Shown here one piece after another: positions 43,330 to 52,570 of a stretch of DNA of 64,000 bases; the first letter of the stretch is position 1, and every line of letters begins with the position of its first letter. This stretch comes from Clostridia bacterium (GTDB lineage Bacteria; Bacillota; Clostridia; Christensenellales; Aristaeellaceae): the NCBI GenBank assembly GCA_017549335.1, contig JAFYVB010000004.1:1-64000 (forward strand), in the 5' to 3' direction. The notes below the pieces were generated by a model that saw only the letters and a program-made list of their open reading frames with translations, was not told where the DNA came from and did no database searches. A program made the translations under genes and the position numbers.

Positions 43330-44358
43330 ATGCCGCTTTCTTTTTTGAACGGAAAACGCATTCTGATGCTCTGCGCAGATTTCTTCGATTACAGAAATCA
43401 GCTGGCGCACAGGCTCAGAGACGCCGGCTGCACGGTGGATCTGTATGACGAGCGTCCCTCCGCCTCCTTCCTGACAAAAGCATTGATCCGCCGCGGCAGC
43501 CGTTTGATCCGTCCCTCGCTGCGCCGGTATTACAAAAACATCATCAGCGAAAACAAAAACAAGGCTTACGACTGCATTTTCGTCGTCAAGGGCGAAGCGC
43601 TGACAGGCGAAGTGCTCGCCCTGCTGCGCAAAGCCTATCCCCAGGCAAAATTCGTCCTGTATTTGTGGGACAGCATCAGGAACGTTCCCGGCTGTGAAGA
43701 GCGCATCCCCCTCTTTGACAGGGTGCTGACCTTCGATCCGGCGGACGCCGAAAAAATGCACATCGCTTTCCGTCCCATGTTCTATGGGCAGGATTTCCGG
43801 TGCACGTCCCCCGAAAACGGCAAATATGCGTATGACGTCAGCTTTGTGGGCACCGCCCATTCCATCCGCCCGCGCACGGTCAAAGCGGTAGAGCGTTTCT
43901 GCCAAAAAGAAAACCTGCGGTTTTTCTACTACTTATATTCACCGCATCCATTGGTTTATTGGATGAACAAGCTTTTGAACCCTTCCTACAAAGCCGTGTG
44001 CAAAAGGGATATTCATTTCACACCCCTCTCCGGCGAGGAGCTCCTTTGCATCTACGGGCAAAGCCGCTGCGTGCTGGATATTGAGCATCCCGATCAGCGC
44101 GGTGTCACCACGCGCCCGCTGGAAATGCTCAAAATGCAGAAAAAGGTGATCACCACTTCCTCAAGCATCGATCAAATGGATTTTTACGATCCGAGAAACA
44201 TCCTGATCATCGGCACTGACGCCGAAAATCTGAACAGGCCCTTCATTTTCTCCGATTACGTACCGCCCGCAGAAGAAATCATCGCCCGCTACAGCATCGA
44301 TGCGTTTCTTTCCGATGTTTTCTCCGATCTTTCATTCTGTCAAAAGGAGCAAAGATGA
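43330..44358 (+). CDS. CgeB-type glycosyltransferase
   Basis: 342 residues, no signal peptide. The GT-B-like layout is two domains: KRILMLCADFFDYRNQLAHR at the start, and the C-terminal half with YDVSFVGTAHSIRPRTVKAV, LDIEHPDQRGVTTRPLEMLK and KVITTSSSID. These match spore-maturation CgeB-like glycosyltransferases found in surface glycan loci. ATG 43330 behind AAAGGAGG. It is the first gene of a run with a GT2 enzyme and dTDP-rhamnose genes, overlapping the next by 4 bp. Acceptor unknown. Confidence 0.8.
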   Translation: MPLSFLNGKRILMLCADFFDYRNQLAHRLRDAGCTVDLYDERPSASFLTKALIRRGSRLIRPSLRRYYKNIISENKNKAYDCIFVVKGEALTGEVLALLRKAYPQAKFVLYLWDSIRNVPGCEERIPLFDRVLTFDPADAEKMHIAFRPMFYGQDFRCTSPENGKYAYDVSFVGTAHSIRPRTVKAVERFCQKENLRFFYYLYSPHPLVYWMNKLLNPSYKAVCKRDIHFTPLSGEELLCIYGQSRCVLDIEHPDQRGVTTRPLEMLKMQKKVITTSSSIDQMDFYDPRNILIIGTDAENLNRPFIFSDYVPPAEEIIARYSIDAFLSDVFSDLSFCQKEQR

Positions 44359-45287
44359 ACAGCATCCTGATTCTTCTTGCCGCGTACAACGGAAGCGCAT
44401 ATCTTGCCGGTCAGCTTGATTCCATTCTGGCGCAGGATTGTGACGACTGGCATCTGATCGTGTCCGACGACGGTTCCGACGACGGCACACAGGACATTCT
44501 CGCCGCCTATGCCGCCGCACATCCCGGCAAGATCACCTGCTGTGCGTCGCCAAAGCCCTTCAGCAATGCCTGCGATCATTTTCTGCACCTGCTCTGCGCT
44601 CATCATGACGCAGACTACGTCATGTTCTGCGATCAGGATGACGTATGGCACCGGGATAAAATCAGCCATACTCTGGCAAAAATGCAGGAAACCGAAGGCA
44701 GCAGCCGCCTTCCCTCGCTGGTGTTTACCGATATGCGGGTTGTGGACGAAGCTTTGGAAGAGATCCACCCGTCCTTCCTTTCCCATTCCGATCTGAAAGC
44801 AGACCGCTGCACGCTGCGTCATCTGCTGATGCAAAACGTGGCCAGCGGCAATACCGTCATGATCAACGCCGCTCTGGCCCGCCTGATCGTTTCCTCGCGC
44901 CCCGCGTCAGGTATTCTCATGCACGACTGGTGGTTTGCCCTTGTGGCCGCAGCCATGGGGAACATCGGTTATGTTCCCCGGGCTACCGCCGATTACCGTC
45001 AGCACTCCGCCAATTCCGTAGGCGCGGTGGGCGGGCGCTCCCTTGCCTATATCCGAAAGCGCGCTTCCGTCCAAGTGATCAAAACCGCCGTTTTCTCTGC
45101 CTCCGCGCAAGCCGAAGCCCTTCTGCATGCTTACGGGAAGCTTCTGTCCCCCGAAAATGCAGAAATCATCCGCGCCTGCGCCGCCATCAAAGACAGCGGA
45201 TGGACGGAGCGCAGACGGCTTTATCTTCACTATGGGCTTTTCAAATCCGGATTGATGCGTTTGATCGCCCAGTTTCTCTTCGCCTGA
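44355..45287 (+). CDS. GT2 glycosyltransferase, probably rhamnosyltransferase-like
   Basis: 310 residues. GT-A fold with ILILLAAYNGSAYLAGQLDSI, the VSDDGSDDGTQ nucleotide-sugar motif, and MFCDQDDVWH (DxD). This subgroup includes rhamnosyltransferases that use dTDP-L-rhamnose, which agrees with rfbD and rfbC directly downstream. Its start overlaps the previous stop (ATGA). No membrane segments. Confidence 0.85.
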   Translation: MNSILILLAAYNGSAYLAGQLDSILAQDCDDWHLIVSDDGSDDGTQDILAAYAAAHPGKITCCASPKPFSNACDHFLHLLCAHHDADYVMFCDQDDVWHRDKISHTLAKMQETEGSSRLPSLVFTDMRVVDEALEEIHPSFLSHSDLKADRCTLRHLLMQNVASGNTVMINAALARLIVSSRPASGILMHDWWFALVAAAMGNIGYVPRATADYRQHSANSVGAVGGRSLAYIRKRASVQVIKTAVFSASAQAEALLHAYGKLLSPENAEIIRACAAIKDSGWTERRRLYLHYGLFKSGLMRLIAQFLFA

Positions 45288-45307
45288 CCCCCGAAAGGAG
45301 AAAATAC

Positions 45308-46219
45308 ATGAAGTATTTGGTTACAGGCGTCTGCGGCCAGCTGGGGCATGACGTCATGCTGGAAATAAGCCGCCGCGGGCACAAGGCCGTGGGCAGCGAC
45401 GTTTCGCCCGCGTACAGCGGCATTCTGCAGGACGCCGTCGCGCAGATGCCCTACATTTCTCTGGATATCACCGACAAGGCCGCCGTTGAACGCGTTCTTA
45501 TCTCCCAGGCGCCCGACGTGGTGCTCCACTGCGCCGCATGGACAAACGTAGATCTTGCCGAGGAAGACGTCCACCGTCAAACGGTGTTTTCCGTGAACGC
45601 CGACGGCACGCGCCATATTGCCCTGGCCTGCAAAGCGCTGGGCTGCAAAATGATCTACATCAGCACGGATTATGTTTTCGGCGGACAGGGAGATCAGCCG
45701 TTTTCTCCCGACAGCACCGATTTTGCGCCGCTGAACGTATACGGTCAAAGCAAGCTGGAAGGCGAAAAGGCCGTTCGTGCCGCGCTGGAAAAATACTTCA
45801 TCGTCCGCATCGCCTGGGTCTTTGGCAGCAACGGCAAGAACTTTGTCAAAACGATGCTGAATCTGGGCAAAAAGTATGATACGCTCCGCGTCGTCTGCGA
45901 TCAGATCGGCACGCCCACCTATACCCCCGATCTTGCGCGGCTGCTTGTTGATATGTCCGAAACGGAAAAATACGGTACTTATCACGCCACCAACGAGGGC
46001 GGTTACATCAGTTGGTATGATTTTGCCTGCGAGATCTTCCGTCAGGCCGGAATCAGCGTCTGCACCCTGCCCGTCTCCACTGCGGAATACGGCCTTTCCA
46101 AAGCCGTCCGCCCCTGCAACAGCAGGCTTGACAAAAGCAAACTGAAGGAAAACGGTTTTGAGCCTCTCCCCGCCTGGCAAGATGCGCTTGACCGTTATCT
46201 GAAAGAAACCGAGGTATAA
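45308..46219 (+). CDS. rfbD: dTDP-4-dehydrorhamnose reductase
   Basis: 303 residues. It makes the last step to dTDP-L-rhamnose. Short-chain-type Rossmann GVCGQLGHDV, the catalytic YGQSKLEGE (YxxxK) and ISTDYVFGGQG are typical. ATG 45308 follows AAAGGAG; a frame running back to 44930 lies inside the GT2 gene and is rejected. Followed 3 bases later by rfbC. rfbA and rfbB are not in the window. Confidence 0.95.
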   Translation: MKYLVTGVCGQLGHDVMLEISRRGHKAVGSDVSPAYSGILQDAVAQMPYISLDITDKAAVERVLISQAPDVVLHCAAWTNVDLAEEDVHRQTVFSVNADGTRHIALACKALGCKMIYISTDYVFGGQGDQPFSPDSTDFAPLNVYGQSKLEGEKAVRAALEKYFIVRIAWVFGSNGKNFVKTMLNLGKKYDTLRVVCDQIGTPTYTPDLARLLVDMSETEKYGTYHATNEGGYISWYDFACEIFRQAGISVCTLPVSTAEYGLSKAVRPCNSRLDKSKLKENGFEPLPAWQDALDRYLKETEV

Positions 46220-46222
46220 ATT

Positions 46223-46825
46223 ATGGGAAAGATCAAAGTCACAAAATGCCCCATTGAGGGACTGTACGTCATTGAGCCCACAGTGTTCGGCGATGAGCGC
46301 GGCTATTTTATGGAAACCTGGAACGACCGCGATATGCGCGAAAACGGCCTTGACATGGTTTTCGTACAGGATAATCAAAGCAAATCCCGCAAAGGCGTCC
46401 TGCGCGGACTTCATTTTCAAAAGCAGCATCCCCAAGGCAAGCTGGTACGCGTGATCAGCGGGTGCGTATTCGACGTCGCCGTTGATCTGCGCTCCGCGTC
46501 CCCCACCTTCGGTCAATGGTACGGGATCGAGCTGACGGCGGAAAACAAAAAACAGTTCTATATTCCCGAAGGCTTCGCCCACGGTTTTCTGGTACTGAGC
46601 GATACGGCGGAATTCTGCTATAAAACAACGGATTTCTACCGTCCCGAGGACGAAGGCGGTCTGGCGTGGAACGATCCGGACATCGGCGTTAAGTGGCCTC
46701 AGGTCACGGGCGTCTATCACGGCACCGCTTCCGCGCAGGGATATATGCTTTCCGACGGCACGCCCCTGAGCCTCAGCGCAAAGGATGAGTTGCAGCCTAC
46801 GCTCCATAGCACTTTCAAATTTTAA
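46223..46825 (+). CDS. rfbC: dTDP-4-dehydrorhamnose 3,5-epimerase
   Basis: 200 residues, cupin fold. ERGYFMETWN, RGLHFQKQHPQGKLVRVISG (with the catalytic His) and PEGFAHGFLVLSD are diagnostic. It supplies the substrate of RfbD. The order D then C, without A and B, means the glucose-1-phosphate steps are encoded elsewhere. Ends at a terminator. Confidence 0.96.
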   Translation: MGKIKVTKCPIEGLYVIEPTVFGDERGYFMETWNDRDMRENGLDMVFVQDNQSKSRKGVLRGLHFQKQHPQGKLVRVISGCVFDVAVDLRSASPTFGQWYGIELTAENKKQFYIPEGFAHGFLVLSDTAEFCYKTTDFYRPEDEGGLAWNDPDIGVKWPQVTGVYHGTASAQGYMLSDGTPLSLSAKDELQPTLHSTFKF

Positions 46826-46837
46826 CTTTCAAATTCC

Positions 46838-46885
46838 TTCTCCCCGCTGAAGTTTGCATCTTCCTGCGGGGAGAATTTCATTTTT
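46838..46885 (+). terminator. Terminator of the rhamnose/glycan operon
   Basis: TTCTCCCCGC (46838-46847) and GCGGGGAGAA (46866-46875), then TTTCATTTTT. Confidence 0.82.
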
Positions 46886-46919
46886 ACCCAAAATAAACAA
46901 AACAGAAACAATCTGCCGA

Positions 46920-46948
46920 TTGCGCAGAATCCTTTGATTTGCTATAAT
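46920..46948 (+). promoter_or_regulatory. Promoter of the aminotransferase gene
   Basis: TTGCGC (46920-46925), 17 bases, TATAAT (46943-46948). Confidence 0.68.
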
Positions 46949-46983
46949 GATACAGCAAAGCGATGATTGTGAGGGAATAAAAA

Positions 46984-48291
46984 ATGAAACCTTATCGCGA
47001 TATGACGGCAGAAGAACTGCTGAGCGAGCTTGCCGAATTGAAAGTGCAGTACAAAAAGGTGCAGGCGCTGGGTATCCATCTGGATATGAGCCGCGGCAAG
47101 CCCTGTCAGGAGCAGCTGGATCTGTCCATGGGCATGATGGACGTGTTGGATTCCGCCTCCGACCTGACGTGCGAGGACGGCACGGACTGCCGCAATTACG
47201 GTCAGCTCACAGGCATTCAGGAAGCCCGGGAGCTCCTTGGCGACATGATGGAAAACAACCCCAAGGATATTATTATTTACGGCAACTCCTCCCTGAACGT
47301 TATGTTTGACACCATCAGCCGCGTGTGGACCCACGGCGTTATGGGAAATACCCCCTGGTGCCGTCTGCCCGAGGTGAAGTTCCTCTGCCCCGTGCCCGGT
47401 TATGACAGGCATTTTGCCATCACCGAATACTTCGGCATCAAAAACATTCCCGTACCCATGACGCCCACCGGCCCCGATATGGATATCATCGAAAAAATGG
47501 TGCGGGAGGATGCTTCCATCAAGGGCATCTGGTGCGTTCCCAAGTATTCCAACCCCCAGGGCATTTCCTATTCGGATGAAACGGTGCGCCGCTTCGCCCG
47601 TCTGGAGCCCGCCGCGCCCGATTTCCGCATTTTCTGGGACAATGCCTACGGCATGCACCACCTGTACGATCACCGTCAGGATTATCTGATCGAAATTCTG
47701 GCCGAGTGCAAACGTGCCGGCAATCCCGATCTGGTTTATAAATTTTCTTCCACCTCCAAGATCACTTTCCCCGGCAGCGGCATTGCAGCCATCGCCACCA
47801 GCCCCAACAACATGGAGGATTTCCTGATCTACCTGCGTCACCAGACCATCGGTCACGATAAGGTAAACCAGCTGCGTCACGCCCGCTTTTTCAAGGATAT
47901 CCACGGCATGGTGGAGCACATGCGCAAGCACGCCGACATCCTCCGTCCCAAATTTGAAGCAGTCACCGATATTCTTGAAAAAAATCTTGCCGGTCTCGGC
48001 ATCGGCGAATGGACAAAGCCCCTGGGCGGCTATTTCATCATGTTTGATTCGCTGCCCGGCTGCGCCAAAGACATCGTCGCCCGCTGCAAGAAAGCCGGCG
48101 TCACCATGACCCCCGCCGGCGCCACCTGGCCCTACGGTGACGATCCCAACGACTCCAATATCCGCATCGCCCCCACCTATCCGTGCCTTGCCGATCTGAC
48201 CAACGCCATGGAGATTTTCAGCCTGTGCGTAAAGATCGCCGCCGTGCACAAGATCCTGCGCGATAAGCAGGGCGTGGAAGTAGGCGACTGA
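46984..48291 (+). CDS. PLP-dependent class I aminotransferase (bacterial aspartate aminotransferase-like, Ic type)
   Basis: 435 residues. HLDMSRGKPCQEQLDLS, CPVPGYDRHFAITEYFGI, WDNAYGMHHLY and the PLP-lysine segment FSSTSKITFPGSGIAAIA are seen in order, as in the divergent aspartate aminotransferase family common in Firmicutes and Actinobacteria. It would interconvert aspartate/2-oxoglutarate and oxaloacetate/glutamate. Substrate not proven. Frames before ATG 46984 are short. Single gene with its own promoter and terminator. Confidence 0.87.
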   Translation: MKPYRDMTAEELLSELAELKVQYKKVQALGIHLDMSRGKPCQEQLDLSMGMMDVLDSASDLTCEDGTDCRNYGQLTGIQEARELLGDMMENNPKDIIIYGNSSLNVMFDTISRVWTHGVMGNTPWCRLPEVKFLCPVPGYDRHFAITEYFGIKNIPVPMTPTGPDMDIIEKMVREDASIKGIWCVPKYSNPQGISYSDETVRRFARLEPAAPDFRIFWDNAYGMHHLYDHRQDYLIEILAECKRAGNPDLVYKFSSTSKITFPGSGIAAIATSPNNMEDFLIYLRHQTIGHDKVNQLRHARFFKDIHGMVEHMRKHADILRPKFEAVTDILEKNLAGLGIGEWTKPLGGYFIMFDSLPGCAKDIVARCKKAGVTMTPAGATWPYGDDPNDSNIRIAPTYPCLADLTNAMEIFSLCVKIAAVHKILRDKQGVEVGD

Positions 48292-48300
48292 CCAGGCACA

Positions 48301-48335
48301 AAAGCCTTCCGTCAATTAAACGGAAGGCTTTTTCT
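48301..48335 (+). terminator. Terminator after the aminotransferase gene
   Basis: AAAGCCTTCCGT and ACGGAAGGCTTT arms, then TTCTTCTTT. Confidence 0.85.
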
Positions 48336-48357
48336 TCTTTTCTTTTTTCTTTCCGTA

Positions 48358-48366
48358 TGATACAAT
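48358..48366 (+). promoter_or_regulatory. Extended -10 promoter of fbp
   Basis: TGA plus TACAAT (48361-48366), about 50 bases before ATG 48416; no convincing -35. Confidence 0.5.
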
Positions 48367-48415
48367 ATAATTAAGAGATTACAGCTTCATTTTCGGTCGG
48401 TAAAGGAGAAAAGCG

Positions 48416-50332
48416 ATGGAGACCACCCTTTCACCCGAACGTTTGAAATATCTGCGTCTGCTCGCCGAGGGATTTCCCACGTCCGAGCAGCTTTGCACGG
48501 AGATTTCGCGCCTCAGCGCCATTCTCGGTCTGCCCAAAGGCACCGAGCATTTCATGAGCGACATCCACGGCGAATACGAGGCTTTCTGCCACATCATGAA
48601 TAACTGCTCGGGCGTTATCCGCGAAAAAGTCACCCTTTGGCTGGGCGACAAGCTGACGCAGCAGGAGATCGACGCGCTGTGCACGCTGATCTATTATCCT
48701 GACCGCATGCTCAAAATGCTGCGCGCCACAGGCGGCCTTTCCCCCGAATGGTACAGAACGCAGGTGGATCACCTCATTCATCTGATGCGTATGCTTTCCT
48801 CCAAATACACCCGCAAAAAGGTGCGCCTGTCCATGCCCGAAAACTGGGCGGTGCTGCTGGATGAGCTGCTTCATTTTCAGATCGACGAAAGCGTGAACCT
48901 CAGCGAACAGCAGAAAAACCGGCTGCGCTATCACCACACCATCGTCGATACCATGATCAGCATCGACAGCGGCGATGCGCTGATCGAAGCGCTGGCTTCC
49001 ACCATCAAGCAGCTGGCTGTCGACAGGCTGCACGTGGTGGGCGATATTTTCGATCGCGGGCCTCATCCCGACAGCATCATGGATATTCTGATGCATCACC
49101 ATTCGGTGGATATTGAATGGGGCAACCATGACGTGCTGTGGATGGGGGCCGCCTCGGGGAGCGAAGCCTGCATCGCCGGCGTTGTGCGCAACTGTCTCGC
49201 ATACGGCAACATGGACGTGCTGGAAAGAGGCTACGGCATCCCGCTTCGCTCGCTTTCGCTGTTTGCCGAAAAGCATTATCCCGGGATGTCCCCCGAAAAA
49301 GCAGCGCTGCACGCCGTCACGGTGATCATGTTCAAGCTGGAGGGGCAGCTGATCCAAAGCAATCCCGAATTCGGCATGGAAGACCGTCTGCTGCTGCACA
49401 AAATCAATTTTGAACGGAAAACCGTGGAAATCGACGGTAAAACCTATCCGCTGCGCAGTTTTCCGCTGCCCACCGTATCTCCCGACGCCCCCTACGTTCT
49501 CAGCAGCGAGGAGGCCGAGGTATTGCACGGGCTGCGCCTTGCCTTTCTGCACAGCCGTCCGCTGCATAAGCATATCGCTTTTTTGTACCGCCGCGGCTTC
49601 ATGTACCGCACGTTCAACGGCAATCTTCTGTTCCATGGCTGCATCCCCATGAACGAGGACGGCACCTACCTTGAAAAAATCATCGACGGCGTTCCCGTCA
49701 AGGGCAAGGCGCTGATGGATCGGTGCGATCTGATCGCCCGCCGCGCCTTCCACAAGGGCGATCCCTACGCGCTGGATTTCATGTGGTATTTGTGGTGCGG
49801 CGCCGATTCTCCCGTCTGCGGCAGAAAAATGACCACCTTCGCCCGTGCCTTCGTGGATGACAAAAGCGCATGGGCGGAGCCGCAGGATCCGTACTATACA
49901 TATTACAACGACGAGGCCGTCTGCCGCTCCATTCTTGCAGATTTCGGCCTGACAGACGAAGGCTGCCACATCATCAACGGACATACGCCTATCCGCGCCG
50001 CCAGCGGCGAAAGTCCCGTCAAAGCAAACGGAAAGCTGGTGGTCATTGACGGTGGCTTCTGCCGTGCCTATCAGAAAAAAACGGGCATCGCAGGCTATAC
50101 CCTCATCTCCAACAGCCACGGGCTGCGTCTTATGTCCCACCAGCCCTTCACCACGCTGAAGGACGCCCAGCTGACAGGCCGCGATATTCACAGCCAATCC
50201 CACGAATTCTACGCTTATCCCTGCCGCAAGTACGTGCGCGACACCGATCAGGGAAAGATCCTGCTGGAACGCATGAGGGATCTGACCGATCTGCTGGACG
50301 CCTGCAAAAAAGGCTTGGTCATCCTTCAATAA
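48416..50332 (+). CDS. fbp: Fructose-1,6-bisphosphatase class III
   Basis: 638 residues, the size of the Firmicutes-specific class III enzyme. It is a metallophosphoesterase with FMSDIHGEYEAFCHI, VVGDIFDRGPHPDSIMD and IEWGNHDVLWMGAASG (Mn2+ ligands D, H, N), and the C-terminal INGHTPIRAASGESPVKANG. Role: gluconeogenesis, fructose-1,6-bisphosphate to fructose-6-phosphate. Start 48416 after GGAGAAAAGCG. Consistent with growth on amino acids through the methylaspartate route. Confidence 0.96.
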   Translation: METTLSPERLKYLRLLAEGFPTSEQLCTEISRLSAILGLPKGTEHFMSDIHGEYEAFCHIMNNCSGVIREKVTLWLGDKLTQQEIDALCTLIYYPDRMLKMLRATGGLSPEWYRTQVDHLIHLMRMLSSKYTRKKVRLSMPENWAVLLDELLHFQIDESVNLSEQQKNRLRYHHTIVDTMISIDSGDALIEALASTIKQLAVDRLHVVGDIFDRGPHPDSIMDILMHHHSVDIEWGNHDVLWMGAASGSEACIAGVVRNCLAYGNMDVLERGYGIPLRSLSLFAEKHYPGMSPEKAALHAVTVIMFKLEGQLIQSNPEFGMEDRLLLHKINFERKTVEIDGKTYPLRSFPLPTVSPDAPYVLSSEEAEVLHGLRLAFLHSRPLHKHIAFLYRRGFMYRTFNGNLLFHGCIPMNEDGTYLEKIIDGVPVKGKALMDRCDLIARRAFHKGDPYALDFMWYLWCGADSPVCGRKMTTFARAFVDDKSAWAEPQDPYYTYYNDEAVCRSILADFGLTDEGCHIINGHTPIRAASGESPVKANGKLVVIDGGFCRAYQKKTGIAGYTLISNSHGLRLMSHQPFTTLKDAQLTGRDIHSQSHEFYAYPCRKYVRDTDQGKILLERMRDLTDLLDACKKGLVILQ

Positions 50333-50343
50333 CAAGGCATCAA

Positions 50344-50370
50344 AAAAAGCCGGAATTTTCCGGCTTTTTA
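50344..50370. terminator. Bidirectional terminator between fbp and the kinase gene
   Basis: AAAAGCCGGAA and TTCCGGCTTTT arms, A and T tracts on either side. Confidence 0.85.
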
Positions 50371-51096
50371 TAATGCCTCAAGCTTTCCGTCCCCCAGCAT
50401 CCGAAGCGTTAGATCAGCTGGCAAGCGCTTTTCAAGGGTCAATCGGACATTCGGGCCGTCTGCTGTTTCGTAATGGGAAAGCGCCTCCTCCCGCGTCGCG
50501 CCGCCGCGCATCTTGCGTGCGATCAGCCGCGCTTTCAGCTGCGGTTCCTCTGCAGTGATAAAAACGGCGTAATCATGGGGCAAGTTCCGCCATATTTCCT
50601 CATCCAGCAAAAGATAATTTCCCTCCACCAATACGATATCCGCCGTAACACGGAGGGCGTCTTCCTTTACGTCATGCACCGTTCGGTCATAAACAGGCCA
50701 CGTCCCATCGCCTTTTCGCAAGTCCGCCAGCGCCCGCGACAGCTTGTTCACGTCAAAGGTTTCGGGAGCCCCCTTCACCCGCTGCATGGGCAGCTCCTTG
50801 CCCTCACGCCAAACGGTATGGGAGGAAATATACGCCTGCGGATAATGAAACCCATCCATCCCCACCGCCTGCAGGGAAGGCATATGGGGAATCTTGGCAG
50901 CCAGCAATTCCAGATACGCCGCCAGCGTGCTTTTGCCTGTGGCAGGCGGCGCGGCGAGAAAAGCGATCAGCCTGCCTTCTTTTTGCTTATGCAGCGTTTT
51001 CCACGTTTCAAGCAGCGGCAAGAGAATATCTTCCACCGTATTTTCATCCCATACGGCAGATACTTCAAATCCGTTGATCACAAGCTTTCGTTCCAT
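50368..51096 (-). CDS. P-loop nucleoside/fructose-type kinase family protein
   Basis: 242 residues in the uridine kinase/pantothenate kinase fold. Walker A is APPATGKSTLAAYL, followed by VGMDGFHYP (Asp substrate-binding), RVKGAPETFDV, VYDRTVHDV and IVLVEGNYLLLDE (Walker B-like). Related proteins are annotated as nucleoside kinase or fructose transport-associated kinase; the substrate is not certain. The longest frame starts at 51141, but GAGGTG 4-9 bases before ATG 51096 decides the start. Transcribed away from the FAD oxidoreductase operon. Confidence 0.82.
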   Translation of the reverse strand: MERKLVINGFEVSAVWDENTVEDILLPLLETWKTLHKQKEGRLIAFLAAPPATGKSTLAAYLELLAAKIPHMPSLQAVGMDGFHYPQAYISSHTVWREGKELPMQRVKGAPETFDVNKLSRALADLRKGDGTWPVYDRTVHDVKEDALRVTADIVLVEGNYLLLDEEIWRNLPHDYAVFITAEEPQLKARLIARKMRGGATREEALSHYETADGPNVRLTLEKRLPADLTLRMLGDGKLEAL

Positions 51097-51236
51097 TGGG
51101 CACCTCAATCCATCTTTGCTGTATATTTCTGCATCCGACAAGAAATTCCTTGAAAAATCACCTGTTTTTTATTTCCATTCCGCTCAATGTGCTGTATAAT
51201 AAAGGAAATGAACCAATTGACACCGGAGGCCAGACC

Positions 51237-52559
51237 ATGCAAACCATCCGTTTTGAAAAAGAAGTACCCGTCATCGCGAAGTATCACACCGTTGTGTGCG
51301 GCGGAGGCGCCGCAGGCTGGGCTGCTGCCGTAGCCAGCGCCCGTCAGGGAAAGAAAACGGCGCTGATCGAGAAATTCTCCTTTGTGGGCGGAACGGCCAC
51401 CGCCGGCCTTGTGGTGCCGCTCAGCGGCTGCTATCACAAGGAAAAGCGCGTGGTGGGCGGCGTCTGCTGGGAATTTGTGAAAGAAATGGAAAAGCTGGGA
51501 GCTGCGCAGATCGAGCTGCCCAAGGGACATATTTCCTTTGATCCCGAAGTGTATAAACTGGTCGCCCAGCGTATGCTCCGGGACGCCGGCGTGCATCTGT
51601 ATACCAACGCCTATCTTTCGGGGCATAAGCAGGATGAAAAGCGCATCACCCATGTGCTGATCGAAAGCAAAAACGGCACCGAAGCCATTGAGGGCGAAGT
51701 GTTTATCGATGCTACGGGCGACGCCGACCTGTGCCACATGGCAGGCGTTGAAATGCTGCCTGTGGAAAAAGAGCTGCAGCCCATGAGCCTGTGTTTTGTG
51801 CTGGGCAATGTGGACGTCAGCACCGATCTTCTCAAAAATCACATCCATCACGACGGCAAAAACTGCAAACAATCCGCTCATGCCGGCATTCATGCCTATC
51901 TTGATGAAATCGCCGGAAAGGAATACGTGCCCCAGTTCGGCGGCCCCTGGTTCAATACCACCATGGGCGATGATCTGGTAGCCGTCAACATCACCCGCAC
52001 TGCGGGCAACGGTGCTGACCGGGAGACGCTGACGCAATCCGAAGCCAAGCTGCGGGAAGCCGCTTTCCGGATCGTAGAGCTGCTGCGCAAAAAATATCCC
52101 GAGTTCAGCCGCTGCACCGTCGTTTCCACCGCTATTCAGATGGGCATCCGCGAAACCCGCCGCATTCGCGGCCTGTACACCGCCTGCGGTGAAGAAATGC
52201 TTCGGAATACCGTGTATCCCGATTCCGTGGCCTGCTGCGCCCATCCCATGGATATTCACTCGGCCACCGACAACACGCAGACGCTCATGCATCTGCCCGT
52301 GCCGGGGCACATCCCCTACCGCGCCATGATCCCCCATGAATTTGACAACCTGCTGGCTGCCGGCCGCTGCATTGCCGCCGACCGCGCATCCTATGCTTCC
52401 ATCCGCGTGCAGGCTACAGTGATGGCGCTGGGTGAAGCCGCCGGCATCGCCGCCGCCATGTGCAGCGCAAACACCCCCGCCCGCGACGTCAGCATCGAAC
52501 TGCTTCACGAAAAACTGCGCAAGGCAAACGCCATTTTCCTTGCCGCCGACGCCAGATAA
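51237..52559 (+). CDS. FAD-dependent oxidoreductase (PF12831-like), first of a tandem pair
   Basis: 440 residues. Dinucleotide fold VVCGGGAAGWAAAVASARQG, then GKKTALIEKFSFVGGTATAG, EVFIDATGDADL near the middle and LLAAGRCIAADRASYASIRV near the end, the core of the FAD_oxidored family. No signal peptide. ATG 51237 follows CGGAGG; TATAAT at 51195-51200 is the likely -10. The next gene is a paralogue, and an isomerase follows; the operon looks catabolic for a carbohydrate or related compound, but I cannot name the substrate. Confidence 0.85.
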   Translation: MQTIRFEKEVPVIAKYHTVVCGGGAAGWAAAVASARQGKKTALIEKFSFVGGTATAGLVVPLSGCYHKEKRVVGGVCWEFVKEMEKLGAAQIELPKGHISFDPEVYKLVAQRMLRDAGVHLYTNAYLSGHKQDEKRITHVLIESKNGTEAIEGEVFIDATGDADLCHMAGVEMLPVEKELQPMSLCFVLGNVDVSTDLLKNHIHHDGKNCKQSAHAGIHAYLDEIAGKEYVPQFGGPWFNTTMGDDLVAVNITRTAGNGADRETLTQSEAKLREAAFRIVELLRKKYPEFSRCTVVSTAIQMGIRETRRIRGLYTACGEEMLRNTVYPDSVACCAHPMDIHSATDNTQTLMHLPVPGHIPYRAMIPHEFDNLLAAGRCIAADRASYASIRVQATVMALGEAAGIAAAMCSANTPARDVSIELLHEKLRKANAIFLAADAR

Positions 52560-52570
52560 GGAGAATCACC